In this document: positions 25,747 to 34,672 of the stretch, one piece after another
How the letters are laid out: each line of letters begins with the position of its first letter
How positions within the stretch are numbered: position 1 is the first letter of the stretch
DNA from: Deinococcus seoulensis
GTDB taxonomy: Bacteria; Deinococcota; Deinococci; Deinococcales; Deinococcaceae
Reading direction: 5' to 3'
Length of the DNA: 38,304 nt
NCBI RefSeq assembly: GCF_014648115.1
Contig: NZ_BMQM01000036.1
Coordinates: 1 to 38,304 of the forward strand
Translations under genes and position numbers: made by a program
Notes under the pieces: model-generated
Told to the model about the DNA's origin: nothing
What the model saw: the letters and a program-made list of their open reading frames with translations, nothing else
The model's database searches: none

Positions 25747-26699
25747 CCGGCGGAGCACCGGCGCCGGACGACTGGGCCAGCGCCGACACCGACTGGGCCG
25801 ATGGCGCCGCGCCGGCCCCCGCATCCACCATCACCTTCACGCAGCACCACGCAGCCGTCACAGTGACCGTCACGAGGCACGCGAGCGCCCGGCGGGCCAC
25901 CCACCTGACCCTGACCCGCGCGGCGTGCCAGGTGTCCCCCGTGCCCCGCCAGCGGCCGCCCCGGCTGACCATCCACCGGCCTGAGTGGCGCGTCGCGCGG
26001 CAGGACGTGCAGATCCTGCTCGCTCAGCAAGCCTGGCACACGGCCGGACTGATCACGAACTTGACGGGGCACCTGCGCCGGTGCGGTCAGGCCCGCACCG
26101 CGCACCTGGAACGCCTCGCCTTCGTTCTCGGGCCACCCAGTCAGCCCCTCACAGCCTTCCTCAAGCACCACTGGTCGGTGTTCGTTCCATGCGGGCCAGA
26201 CACATGGACGCTGACCCCCTGGGTGCGACTCGACGTGCCGTTCACGCCTGTGTTCGGGCCGTACGAGCTGGAAGCGGCGCGGTTCTGGGTGACCCACGGG
26301 TACCAGCCCAGCGAGCAGGAGGAATGGAACGAGGCGGTACGGGCGCACGTCGCACACCACCTCACCACCGCCCCGCTCCCCCAGTACTTCCGTTCCGACC
26401 CGTACGGGGGCTTCCAGCGCGCTGACGTCGGGCGGTGGCGGCGCGTGAGTCTGGTGATCGACGCGCTCCCCGAAGGGGTGTACTGGACACGGGGTGACAT
26501 CACTTTCTCCATCACGGGCCGCGCCCTGATCCGCGAGACCGCGAAGGGCCTGGTCGTGGTGACGGGCCTGCTCGAGCGCCGGTTCCGGGAAGTGCTCCTC
26601 AACCCTGAGGGCGTGACGATGCACCCGGCTGGAGCGGCGTTCGTCGCCGCGTGCCGCGCCGCGCGGGTCGAGGCGCTGCCGATCTCGCCGCGCAGATGA
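25743..26699 (+). CDS. Unknown protein coupled to the CoiA-like gene
   Basis: 318 residues from GTG 25743, overlapping the CoiA-like stop by 4 bases. The first 90 residues are rich in A, T, P and R. From about 120 to 300 it is better ordered (DVQILLAQQAWHTAGLITNLTGHLRRCGQ.. RLAFVLGPPSQPLTAFLKHHWSVFVP.. GDITFSITGRALIRETAKGLVVVTGLLERRFREVLL). I recognise no family. Since it is coupled to a CoiA-type nuclease, a partner role in DNA uptake or processing is a reasonable guess, nothing more. Confidence 0.7.
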   Translation: MTGGAPAPDDWASADTDWADGAAPAPASTITFTQHHAAVTVTVTRHASARRATHLTLTRAACQVSPVPRQRPPRLTIHRPEWRVARQDVQILLAQQAWHTAGLITNLTGHLRRCGQARTAHLERLAFVLGPPSQPLTAFLKHHWSVFVPCGPDTWTLTPWVRLDVPFTPVFGPYELEAARFWVTHGYQPSEQEEWNEAVRAHVAHHLTTAPLPQYFRSDPYGGFQRADVGRWRRVSLVIDALPEGVYWTRGDITFSITGRALIRETAKGLVVVTGLLERRFREVLLNPEGVTMHPAGAAFVAACRAARVEALPISPRR

Positions 26700-26861
26700 G
26701 TGCGGTAGATGCGACGGCACTGTCGTGGTGGACTCCAGCGTCCGCATAGCTTCAAGGACAGGAGGAAGATCTGATCACACGGCCTGAGTCGGAAAAACGG
26801 TTTCACCTTGTGCGTGGTCACGCCACTGTCTGAAGGTTGCCTACGGCGGGGTGGGAACACC

Positions 26862-28032
26862 CTCAGTACCCGACACTTTCCGGCGATTTCGTCTGGGACG
26901 CCACCAACAGGTGGATCAAGTCACACAGGCGTGATGACTCCCGGCTGAACGACCGGACCAGTTCTCGCAAGCCCATCTTCACCACGCTCCAGGCTCGGCG
27001 ACCATGCGCCTTCTTCGGGCAGTCCAACGTGATCCCGACCAGCACACACCACGTGTAGGTCAACGTCAACAGGCACAGCAGGCGCTCCACGTGATCGTGG
27101 AGCGTCATGTGCGTCCCCTCCAGTTGAAAGCCCTTGCTCTTCAGTGCTCTGAAGAGGCATTCGATCAGGAACCTCCGGCGATATCGCGTCTGGATCGTTG
27201 TCACTGACCCCGCGTTACTGGCGATGATCAGCGCCTCACCATCTCGCGTGTGCGTCAGAACCACATTCATCGGTTGCCCGTAGACCACCGTGTCATCGAC
27301 CAGCAGACCGGCCATGCCGGTCTGCAAACGACTCAGCCAGTCCTGTGCGGTCCAGTCGTCCATCAGCGTGTCACTCCTCAGTCGCACGCAGATGGGAATT
27401 CCACGGCGTGCCAGTCCCTGAATCCAGTCATAGCCGACGAATTCACGGTCGGCGTACAGGACCCGAATGTCCGCTGCACGGAGCAGGCAGAGGGCATCGT
27501 CCATGAGGGTGTGCCGGATCTCCGTATGGCTGCCGCCCCCATGGGGCAGCAGCTCGTAGAGGAGGGGGATCGCGACGCCCCGCCAGATGACAGCCAGGAG
27601 CAGGACGTTCACATCGGTCTGCCCGTACTTCCAGTTGCGGGCAGGCGTCCTCATGGGCGTCCGTTCTGCCCAAGAACGTCCGGTCAAGGATGAATTCCCG
27701 TGGTTTCGCGGAGGGAAGGAGCGTCAGAACGACCCGGGCGACATCGGCTGGCTGAATGGGATGCCGGTCAAAGAAGCGTTCCACACGGCGGATGACAGAG
27801 TCAGTCTGCGCGCTTCCTGGGAAGCGCGCGGCGAGTTCGGCATGCCGGACGTCCTTGCCCCCAAGGAGTGCGAGCACCATGAGAGAAAGCAGCTCGACCT
27901 GGTTCTTTCGGAACTCCGGGAAGTGCGCGGTAAAGCAGCGGGTCAGCTTGGCCAGGACATCGGGAGACGCGTTCTGTTCTCGCGTCTCAGCCGACCTTTC
28001 TCAAGCCCCCCGGGAAAGTGTCGGGTACTGAG
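26862..28032 (-). mobile_element. IS4-family insertion sequence with 9-bp target duplication
   Basis: Perfect 20-bp terminal inverted repeats, CTCAGTACCCGACACTTTCC at 26862-26881 and inverted at 28013-28032. The 9-bp GGGAACACC flanks both sides (26853-26861 and 28033-28041): a clean target duplication, so the insertion itself has stayed undisturbed. Length 1171 bp. The element sits 110 bases upstream of the large lipoprotein gene and may affect its promoter. The 160 bases before it (26700-26852) hold no gene I can support. Confidence 0.95.
26863..27880 (-). pseudogene. IS4-family transposase, interrupted by a ~40-base insertion
   Basis: The upstream part (MVLALLGGKDVRHAELAARFPGSAQ.. FILDRT) and the downstream part (NWKYGQTDVNVLLLAVIWRG onward) are in different frames. 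Family members read DRTNWKxG directly; here about 40 extra bases (about 27637-27676) lie between DRT and NWKYG, shifting the frame by one. Homologous codons extend upstream of 27880 to about 27965 without an ATG, so the start is unclear. DDE residues: ILDRT, YADREF, and RYRRRFLIECLFRALKSKGF. The stop codon lies inside the left terminal repeat. Confidence 0.85.
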
Positions 28033-28141
28033 GGGAACACCTGACCTGCATGGCTCTCCGAAAACACCTCATGAACAGCCACTGCCACAAAGTGTGAATC
28101 GAACATGAGCGCATCATGGTAATTTCCCAAATGAGGTAAAG

Positions 28142-31100
28142 ATGAAGCACAAGGCACAACTCGCTTGTTCAGTCCTGACGTCCCTTCTCTTCGCGTCCTG
28201 CACGCAGGCCCCCACGCCAGAAACGGCAAAGTCAGACGCCAGCATGCTGAAGGGAGACGACCCAAGCGTTTTTCAACAACGCGGTCAACCGATTCGACTC
28301 GGTTCCCAGAGCATCGGCCTGCAGAGCTCCAACACACCGGTCAGCAGCATCAAATACCTGCCTCAGGCAGCGGCACCCTTCGGGCCCAAAACCTATACGC
28401 GGCAAACCGGCGCGCCTCAGACGATCAGCGACACATTCAGCGCCGAAGCCGGATCCTCTCTCATCACTTTCGATGTGCAGGGCGTCTCGGCCGGTGAGGT
28501 TGTCCTCAACGGAGCACCGCTGCTCACACCCAGCGACTTCAACGGCCACAACGCGAAACTCGAACGTCAGGTCACCCTGGCCAAAAAGAACACGCTCACG
28601 GTGAACCTGGCTGGTACACCCGGAACGTCTCTGACCGTCACCACACAGGCTGCGAGACCCGCGCCGCTGACCGGACGCCTGGTTGACGCTTCCGGCCAGC
28701 CTCTGGCGGGTCTCGTGACGGTACAGTTTATTGAAGGTGGTCAGACGGCGACGGCCCAGGTGGACGCCAGCGGCGTGTTCAGTTTTGACACGCTGCCCAG
28801 CACAGGGAAATTCATCGTAAGTGGCGAGAGTGCCGACCTGTACGGCTCACTGTCTGGTGCGTTGAGCGCGAAAACTGGGCAGGCGCAGGTGCAATTGGTT
28901 CTGAACCCGCAGGGTAACTCCATTGTGCGTGGAACGGTGCGTTCCGAAAGTGGCGCACCTGTGCCAAACGCCCTGGTCACCCTCTCCTTCGCCGAGCGGC
29001 CCCTGACCAAGACGGTTGTGAGCGACGCGAACGGAACGTACGTCGTAGACCAACTCCCAAATTACGGCAGTCTCGCCGTCACTGCGTACGACCCCGTGAC
29101 GAGCGTCAGCGCCACGAAGTTCAGCTACCTGGTGTACGCCGGCCAGACACAGGCCGTCGACCTGGTTGTCAAACCCATGCCAATCGTCCAACCGGGCTTT
29201 GCCAACGGGAACTTCAGCGAGGGAACGCTCAGCAACTGGAACACGGAAGGTGACGTTCAACTCGCACCCCGCAGCACGTACTTTCCCGCAGGTACTGCCC
29301 GCAACTTCACGGCGCAAAACGCTGAGCCCCAAGCTGCGGTGGTATCGAGCGCCGACTCATACCGCGTGCAGGGCACGCTCAGCAAAACCTTCAAGCCGAC
29401 CAGCTGCGACACCGATCTCAAGGGGCAGGTTCGCTTCCTGTCCAATGAGTACCCCACCTGGTATGGCACCCAGTACAACGATTCGTACATGGTGACGCTC
29501 ACGACGCCCTACGGCGTCCAGACGCTCGCCTCGGGCAATCTGAACAGCAGCGCTTGGCAGGGCGGACTGGGTGGGTACAGCGGGGCCACACCGGTAATTC
29601 CGATCAACATCGACCTGACACAGTTTCCTCAAGACGACGGACCGCTGCCCATGACCCTCAGTATGAGTGTGTCTGACGTAGGCGACTCGATCATTGACAG
29701 CGCAGTGGCCGTAACGGACTTCCGTCTAGAAACCGACCCGAACAAAGTGCAACTTCGCAACGTCGACCAGTTGAAGATGAAAGCGCCCGAAGTAGGGACG
29801 TGGGTGGTCGGGAACGACGAGATCCCCGCGGGCGTGCAGACGCCCTATACCACGAAGACTGAGCAGGGACTCATCGTCGTGGCGCGCGAGCGCGACGTTG
29901 TGGGTGGGAAAATCGCGTTCAACATGCCCGTGGAGGTGCAGGGCTTCGATCCGGAAAAGCATTGCAACGCCGAGGCGTACTTCCCCGAGCTGGAAAGCCA
30001 GCCCACGCGCATCACGGGCAGCACGCTGGAAATCCCCGTGAAGTATCCGGTGGGCGGGGACGTGGTTCTCGCGAGCGTCGCGGTGGAAAGCGCTGGAGGC
30101 GTCGCGGCCGCATCGACGGGGCTGCGCGCGCAGTCGGTGGAGACCCCGCAGTACGTGGCGCTCGTGTCCGCCACGGGGGCTGGCAAGCCCACCATCAAGA
30201 GCATTCCACGTCGCTACTGGGACGCATTCCGAAAGTGGTTCGACGAGGCGGACTGGGAAACCACGAAATTCTATCTGGGACTCGGATGGGATCTGATTCC
30301 CATCGTGGGGGATGGCACCGAGATCGTCAAACAAACTGTTAACTTCGCTACCGGGCGTGGAGCAGACCCAGTAGTAGCGACGTTGGCGGGCATCGGCCTG
30401 GGCCTGGACCTGATTCCCACTCCCGCCACCGAAGCGGGAGGTGCGGCGGTCAGCGCCACGCGCACCATCTATAAACTCAGCAAAACCGGCAAGGGTCTGC
30501 TTGCGGACGCGATTGAAGTGACGGTTCTCAAAGTCAAGAACGGGCAGATCACCGGTGAGCAGGCACTGGAGATCCTCAAGGGGTATCTCGGAACGTACTG
30601 GGACTTGCTGAAACTGGGCGTGAAGAACGTGGAGTGGGCGGAAACCGTGGGCATTGAGGTCGGTAAGCATATGACGGACGGCACCAATCCGGTCACGGCC
30701 GTGAAACTGATGGGCAATGGCGTCAAGAATCTTCAGAAATACGTCTCAGACGTGCCCCGCGCGCTGGGAGATATGGCGGCCACGGCACATCTACCCGGCG
30801 CCTTCGGCAACAACTCCCCATTTCGCCGGGTTCTGAACCCGAAGGCGGATGAGACGTTGGTTCGCGGGGCCATGGGCGAGATCCACCATGCTCAGAACCT
30901 GATTCAGGGCGGCGCGCGGAACGTGGAGTTTCCAGGTGAGATCAGTGCGGGCGGGTTCCTGGCAGATGTGGACGTCCGGTCAATCCTGCCCAACGGCCGG
31001 ACAGCCTTCGACGACGCGAAACTGAACCTGACGGGCGTGTCCTCGTCGGCCAAGACGCAGGCGCAGCGGCTGTGCGAAGTGGCGAAGGCGAGTGGCGGCG

Positions 31101-31249
31101 CGCTCGCCCGCTGGGTGGTGGAGGGTGCTGTGGACATGGACGCCGTGTATACCATTGAGGGACGCGGCGTGATGGTCGTGAATGCAGCTGGGCAGCGCGT
31201 TGGCACACGTCCAGACCTGACGGAACGCCAGGTCACCTGCGGGAAGTGA
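28142..31249 (+). CDS. Large lipoprotein, candidate polymorphic toxin with REase-like C-terminus
   Basis: 1035 residues. Lipobox LLFASC with Cys20 makes it a lipoprotein. Two carboxypeptidase-regulatory-like domains follow (PLTGRLVDASGQPLAGLVTV near 176; IVRGTVRSESGAPVPNALVTL near 261), then a beta-rich carbohydrate-binding-like region (GFANGNFSEGTLSNWNTEG near 354). Around 715-770 a glycine-rich helical stretch (LGWDLIPIVGDGTEIVKQ.. GLGLDLIPTPATEAG) resembles pre-toxin segments. The last 130 residues hold E913 (GEIHHA), D942/D944 (ADVDV) and FDDAK (D958, K960), the pattern of a PD-(D/E)xK nuclease fold. The gene is followed 6 bases later by a small unknown gene, as in toxin-immunity pairs. 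GAGG precedes the ATG. The toxin role is an inference; a plain surface lipoprotein is the alternative. Confidence 0.75.
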   Translation: MKHKAQLACSVLTSLLFASCTQAPTPETAKSDASMLKGDDPSVFQQRGQPIRLGSQSIGLQSSNTPVSSIKYLPQAAAPFGPKTYTRQTGAPQTISDTFSAEAGSSLITFDVQGVSAGEVVLNGAPLLTPSDFNGHNAKLERQVTLAKKNTLTVNLAGTPGTSLTVTTQAARPAPLTGRLVDASGQPLAGLVTVQFIEGGQTATAQVDASGVFSFDTLPSTGKFIVSGESADLYGSLSGALSAKTGQAQVQLVLNPQGNSIVRGTVRSESGAPVPNALVTLSFAERPLTKTVVSDANGTYVVDQLPNYGSLAVTAYDPVTSVSATKFSYLVYAGQTQAVDLVVKPMPIVQPGFANGNFSEGTLSNWNTEGDVQLAPRSTYFPAGTARNFTAQNAEPQAAVVSSADSYRVQGTLSKTFKPTSCDTDLKGQVRFLSNEYPTWYGTQYNDSYMVTLTTPYGVQTLASGNLNSSAWQGGLGGYSGATPVIPINIDLTQFPQDDGPLPMTLSMSVSDVGDSIIDSAVAVTDFRLETDPNKVQLRNVDQLKMKAPEVGTWVVGNDEIPAGVQTPYTTKTEQGLIVVARERDVVGGKIAFNMPVEVQGFDPEKHCNAEAYFPELESQPTRITGSTLEIPVKYPVGGDVVLASVAVESAGGVAAASTGLRAQSVETPQYVALVSATGAGKPTIKSIPRRYWDAFRKWFDEADWETTKFYLGLGWDLIPIVGDGTEIVKQTVNFATGRGADPVVATLAGIGLGLDLIPTPATEAGGAAVSATRTIYKLSKTGKGLLADAIEVTVLKVKNGQITGEQALEILKGYLGTYWDLLKLGVKNVEWAETVGIEVGKHMTDGTNPVTAVKLMGNGVKNLQKYVSDVPRALGDMAATAHLPGAFGNNSPFRRVLNPKADETLVRGAMGEIHHAQNLIQGGARNVEFPGEISAGGFLADVDVRSILPNGRTAFDDAKLNLTGVSSSAKTQAQRLCEVAKASGGALARWVVEGAVDMDAVYTIEGRGVMVVNAAGQRVGTRPDLTERQVTCGK

Positions 31250-31255
31250 TCGCGG

Positions 31256-31969
31256 ATGAGTGGCGCTCCCTACACCCTCATGCTGCTGGTGCCGTCCACG
31301 CACGCGGCGCTGCCTCCCGCGGACGTAAACCTGCGCTGGATTCAGGTTCCTGACGAGGACACCATGGACATCTGGGCGCTGCACCCGTCGTCCTGCACAG
31401 CTGCCGAATTGGACGGGTGGCACCGGGCAGCACGATTGGGTGAGGACGTGCCGCTCGTGCAGGTCGAACGCCTGCGCTCCGACCAGCGGCATGTACCGCT
31501 GGCACATCACACGCTGCTGCGCCTCTCCCTGCCCACGTCCCTGCGACGAGCGGTGCAGGGCGCTCCACGCGGCTGGGAGGTGGCCCGGCAAGTCGTGGGC
31601 CTGCTGAACGCGACCTTTGCGTGGAGCGCCTCCGAGGAGAGTCTGGACGACCTGTGGGCTCGCGGGACACTTCCCTGGACGCGGGTATGGCCCACCTTGA
31701 TCTTTCACGAGGCCTTCCTGCAGACGCTTCGGCTCGACCCGCTGAACCTCGACGACATCGCTGGTGGCGGCGACGTGTTCCGCCTCCAGCGGCTCCCGTC
31801 CCACTGGCTCCTTCAAGCGCCGGAAGGGCTGGGCAATGAATCGGCCGCGACGCTGGAGGGCAGCGCCGTGGACAACGCCCTGGAGGCAGCGTTACAACGC
31901 GTGTCCATTCAGCACGACGAGGCGGTGCAGCGCTGGCTGCACGGCACTCTGCCTGCTGAGAGCATTTGA
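31256..31969 (+). CDS. Candidate immunity protein for the upstream toxin
   Basis: 237 residues, no signal peptide, so cytoplasmic, and rather acidic. No family recognised (MSGAPYTLMLLVPSTHAALPPADVNLRW.. GGDVFRLQRLPSHWLLQAPEGL.. VDNALEAALQRVSIQHDEAVQRWLHG). The segment GGDVFRLQRLPSHWLLQ resembles the layout of small Imm proteins that pair with nuclease toxins, but this is impression only. The position, strand, 6-base gap and size are those of an immunity gene. A hairpin overlaps its stop codon and closes the two-gene unit. Confidence 0.6.
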   Translation: MSGAPYTLMLLVPSTHAALPPADVNLRWIQVPDEDTMDIWALHPSSCTAAELDGWHRAARLGEDVPLVQVERLRSDQRHVPLAHHTLLRLSLPTSLRRAVQGAPRGWEVARQVVGLLNATFAWSASEESLDDLWARGTLPWTRVWPTLIFHEAFLQTLRLDPLNLDDIAGGGDVFRLQRLPSHWLLQAPEGLGNESAATLEGSAVDNALEAALQRVSIQHDEAVQRWLHGTLPAESI

Positions 31970-31992
31970 CAGAAAGACGCTGTCTTTCTGTC
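31968..31992 (+). terminator. Perfect 11-bp hairpin overlapping the immunity-gene stop
   Basis: GACAGAAAGAC-GCT-GTCTTTCTGTC, with the TGA stop at its base. The descending arm includes a short CTTTCT tract but no full T-run follows. A likely end of the toxin-immunity transcript, backed by the stronger terminator at 32124. Confidence 0.55.
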
Positions 31993-32123
31993 CGAGCGGA
32001 GCGAGTGAATTCCAACGAGCAGGACGGAGAATGGAGGCATCAGGAGGCTCTGTTCCTGGTGCCATAATTCGGAGAACTGCTCTGAAGCACGCTCCTTGAG
32101 GGAAATATTTAAGGTGCCGTCCT

Positions 32124-32150
32124 GGCCAGCATCCGCGATGCTGGCCTTTC
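32124..32150 (+). terminator. Intrinsic terminator
   Basis: GGCCAGCATC-CGC-GATGCTGGCC, a perfect 10-bp stem followed by TTTC. The rest of the 313-base gap 31970-32282 between this unit and the convergent recombinase shows no gene I can support. Confidence 0.75.
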
Positions 32151-32282
32151 TGTACGCGCGTTCGCGACGCCCGCAGTGAACCTGACGCTTCACCAGCTGG
32201 TTTTCTCAGGCCTTGACGGGGGTTCCGCCGACTATCCCGGTTGAGGCCAACACCTTGCTGCAGCCCCCCGGCGGTCGTGCAG

Positions 32283-33224
32283 TCACTCCACGTCGGGCAG
32301 GGCGTCCACGGCCGCCTGAAGCCGCGCGCGGTTCAGTTTCGCGTAGCGGCGCGTCACGTTGCTGTTCTTGTGCCCCAGCGCCTCCTGCACTTCCTCCAGC
32401 GGCCGCCCCGCGTTCACCAGGCTCGTCGCGAACGTGTGCCGCAACTTGTGCGGCGTCGCCCGCGCGGCCGGCACGCCCGCCCGCAGCGCCACACGGTGCA
32501 TCATGGCCTGCACCGTCCGCACCGGCACGGGCCGTCCCGTCTTCAGGTGCACGAACACCCGGTCGCTGCCCGCCCTGGCCTGCACGCGCCGCACCCGCAG
32601 CCACTGGTACAACGCCCGCTGCGCCGCCGCACTCAGTGGAATCAGGCGTTCCTCGTTCCCCTTGGCGGTCACCCGCACCGCCCACGGCAGCGGTTCGCCC
32701 CCCTGGTGTTGCACGTCCGTCAGCGTCAGGTTGAGCGCCTCGCTGACCCGCAGGCCTGTGCCGTACAGGAAGGTCAGGATCGCCCAGTCCCGCAGGCCCT
32801 TCTCCTCGATGGGGTTGTCCCGCGCGGCCGTCAGCAGCCGCTGCAGTTCCTCGGGGCTCAGGGGTTGGGGGAGCTTCGAGGGGAGTTTCGGGCTTTTCAG
32901 TTCCGCCGGGCCGCGCGTCATGCGTCGCCCCTCGACGTCTTCGAGGTACCGCCAGAGTTTCTTCCAGCCGGACACCAGGCGCCGCGCGCGGGCCGGGCCT
33001 GGGCGGGCGCGCTGCATGTACACCCGCAGTTCCCGCGCGCCGATCTCCTCCCAGCTGGTGACGTGCTCGAACGCGGTGAGCATCCAGTTGGCGAGCTGTT
33101 CGACGTCCGCGAGGTACTGCCGGACGGTCGCGGGACTCAGCGCCTCCTCGTGCCGCAGGTACCCCTCGAAGGCGTCGAGCACGTCGAATAAGGAGGGGGC
33201 GTCGGGGCGGCGTTCAGGGGACAC
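32283..33224 (-). CDS. Tyrosine recombinase (XerC/XerD-like)
   Basis: 313 residues. N-terminal core-binding domain (FEGYLRHEEALSPATVRQYLADVEQLANWML) and a full catalytic domain: Arg in GTGLRVSEALNL, Lys in AKGNEERLIPL, HKLRHTFATSL, LGHKNSNVT and the nucleophile in RRYAKLNRARL. It could resolve plasmid multimers or act as an integrase. It overlaps the vapC gene upstream by 11 bases and is co-directional with vapB-vapC, which is unusual. No dif-like site was identified. Intact. Confidence 0.95.
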   Translation of the reverse strand: MSPERRPDAPSLFDVLDAFEGYLRHEEALSPATVRQYLADVEQLANWMLTAFEHVTSWEEIGARELRVYMQRARPGPARARRLVSGWKKLWRYLEDVEGRRMTRGPAELKSPKLPSKLPQPLSPEELQRLLTAARDNPIEEKGLRDWAILTFLYGTGLRVSEALNLTLTDVQHQGGEPLPWAVRVTAKGNEERLIPLSAAAQRALYQWLRVRRVQARAGSDRVFVHLKTGRPVPVRTVQAMMHRVALRAGVPAARATPHKLRHTFATSLVNAGRPLEEVQEALGHKNSNVTRRYAKLNRARLQAAVDALPDVE

Positions 33225-33642
33225 TGGGGTTCACGAGGGTCAGCGTGGGGTACGCCTGGCGGTAGTGGCTGTCGTCGAGGGTGATCAGGGCGGCGCCCCG
33301 CGTGAGGCTGTGCGCGCCGATCAGGAAGTCCGCCAGGAGGCGGCGTGGCGTGCCGCCGCCGGACGCAGCCCGGCGGCGGGCGTAGGCGCGGTAGGCGGCG
33401 CCAGTCTGCTGCCAGGTGGGTTCGTCGGTCGTCCAGTCGATCTGCACGCCGCCGCGCTGGAGGAGGGCGCCCAGCGCGGCGGGGGTGGTGCCGGGGGCGG
33501 CGAGCAGTTCGGCGTAGACGCTGCCGTGGATGAGGAGCGGCCCGGCGTGCCGGAGGGTGCCGAGGGTGCGGGCGATGGTGGGGGCGCTGGGTTCACCGCC
33601 GAACAGGGCGCTGAGGACGTTCGTGTCGAGGCAGTGCGTCAC
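33214..33642 (-). CDS. vapC: PIN-domain toxin VapC
   Basis: 142 residues. PIN-domain acidic residues are visible in THCLDTNVLSAL (Asp6), GSVYAELLAA (Glu) and RRLLADFLIGAHSL (Asp), with ALITLDDSHY near the end. VapC toxins are RNases that cut tRNA or rRNA. The start overlaps the stop of the antitoxin gene by 4 bases, and the end overlaps the recombinase start. Plasmid stabilisation by post-segregational killing is the usual role. Confidence 0.92.
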   Translation of the reverse strand: MTHCLDTNVLSALFGGEPSAPTIARTLGTLRHAGPLLIHGSVYAELLAAPGTTPAALGALLQRGGVQIDWTTDEPTWQQTGAAYRAYARRRAASGGGTPRRLLADFLIGAHSLTRGAALITLDDSHYRQAYPTLTLVNPSVP

Positions 33643-33923
33643 GGGTCGGTGGGGCCAGGCGTGGGGGGGCTGGTCTCGCTGGGGCTCGTGTCGCTGTCGC
33701 CGCCGCGCTGCTCGCGCCAGTAGGTGCGGGCGCCGCCGGGAACGGGGGGCAGGGTGCCGATCAGTGCGGTGAAGGGGTTGTCGTCGTGCGGGGCGAGCAG
33801 GGTGATGGTGTCGCCGTCGATCTGGAAGATCAGGCCGTCGCCGCGCTTCAGGCCGAGCCGTTCGCGAACCTCGCGGGGGAGGGTGACCTGTCCTTTGCTG
33901 CTGAGTTTCGCCGTGACGTTCAT
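33639..33923 (-). CDS. vapB: AbrB/MazE-type antitoxin (VapB)
   Basis: 94 residues from ATG 33923, with GGAGGAGG just upstream; the frame is open to 34004. The N-terminal NVTAKLSSKGQVTLPREVRERLGLKRGDGLIFQIDGDTITLL is a SpoVT/AbrB swapped-hairpin DNA-binding domain. The C-terminal part, rich in P, S and T, would wrap the toxin. It should bind its own promoter and repress the operon. Confidence 0.92.
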   Translation of the reverse strand: MNVTAKLSSKGQVTLPREVRERLGLKRGDGLIFQIDGDTITLLAPHDDNPFTALIGTLPPVPGGARTYWREQRGGDSDTSPSETSPPTPGPTDP

Positions 33924-33993
33924 GGCCTCCTCCTTACCCTGAAGTATGACGGTAAGGAACGGGCAGGCGGGTGAGTGTATGGGAGCCGGCTCG

Positions 33994-34305
33994 TCATGAT
34001 TCACGCGCCGGCCCGTTCAGGTCGCGCAGGAGGCGCGTGAGGATCGGCGCGTGGGGCGCGGCGCGGCGGACGGTGCCGGCCAGGGCGTCGAGGTCGTCCG
34101 GGGGGAGGGTCAGACCATGGTCGCCGAGGCGGGCCTGCAACTGGTGCAGGGTGAGGCCGCCGCCGTACGTGCCGCTGGTCGCGTCCGGATCGTCGCAATT
34201 GCTGTAGAGCAGGTCGTCGCCTCGCTGGACGGTCAGGTAGAAGTATTGCAGGGGTGCGTCCCAGCCGTAGGCGATGGTGAGCCCATCGTGTTCGGTGGTC
34301 GGCAT
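33994..34305 (-). CDS. Small unknown protein
   Basis: 103 residues (MPTTEHDGLTIAYGWDAPLQYFYLTVQRGDDLLYSNCDDPDATSGTYGGGLTLHQLQARLG). Soluble, acidic, no membrane segment and no motif I can name. It is co-directional with vapB and 70 bases upstream of it, so it could be the first gene of that transcript. Frames on the other strand here are weaker. Confidence 0.6.
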   Translation of the reverse strand: MPTTEHDGLTIAYGWDAPLQYFYLTVQRGDDLLYSNCDDPDATSGTYGGGLTLHQLQARLGDHGLTLPPDDLDALAGTVRRAAPHAPILTRLLRDLNGPARES

Positions 34306-34672
34306 GTCAGTGAACCTGATGGGCAGGATGGCCCCGGCGCTGGAGGAGAGTGGTCAGGGTGTCGAGCATGAGGTGGGCCAGGTCGGGCATGGGGATCTCC
34401 TCTCTTCCGGGGGGCATGAAGGGGCTTTCGTCTGATTCAGAATACCATGAGACGCTTTCGTAGTGAATAAAATATTAATTTCACGCAGCTCTGAGGGTCA
34501 AGATAAAAATGCACGTCCTTCCCATCTCAGTCGGTCTTTTTCCCTGTTTCAACACACGGCTGCCCGTCCCCGCTTCACACAGACCTGCGTAAAACAGTCA
34601 GAACTTGCGTGAAACTGATGCGCTCACAGGAAGCCCAGCAAGGCCCCTCCACGCCCACCCGAGGGGTCATAC
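34306..34672. other. Intergenic stretch without a gene
   Basis: 367 bases. Bases about 34425-34515 are AT-rich (with CTTTCGT twice) and could hold the promoter of the minus-strand gene cluster that begins at 34305. The remainder up to the insertion sequence shows no coding or repeat structure I can support. Confidence 0.4.

Noticed and set aside
29726..30670. Long minus-strand open frame within the toxin gene
   Set aside because: Shadow of a GC-rich coding strand; composition and lack of motifs favour the plus-strand lipoprotein.
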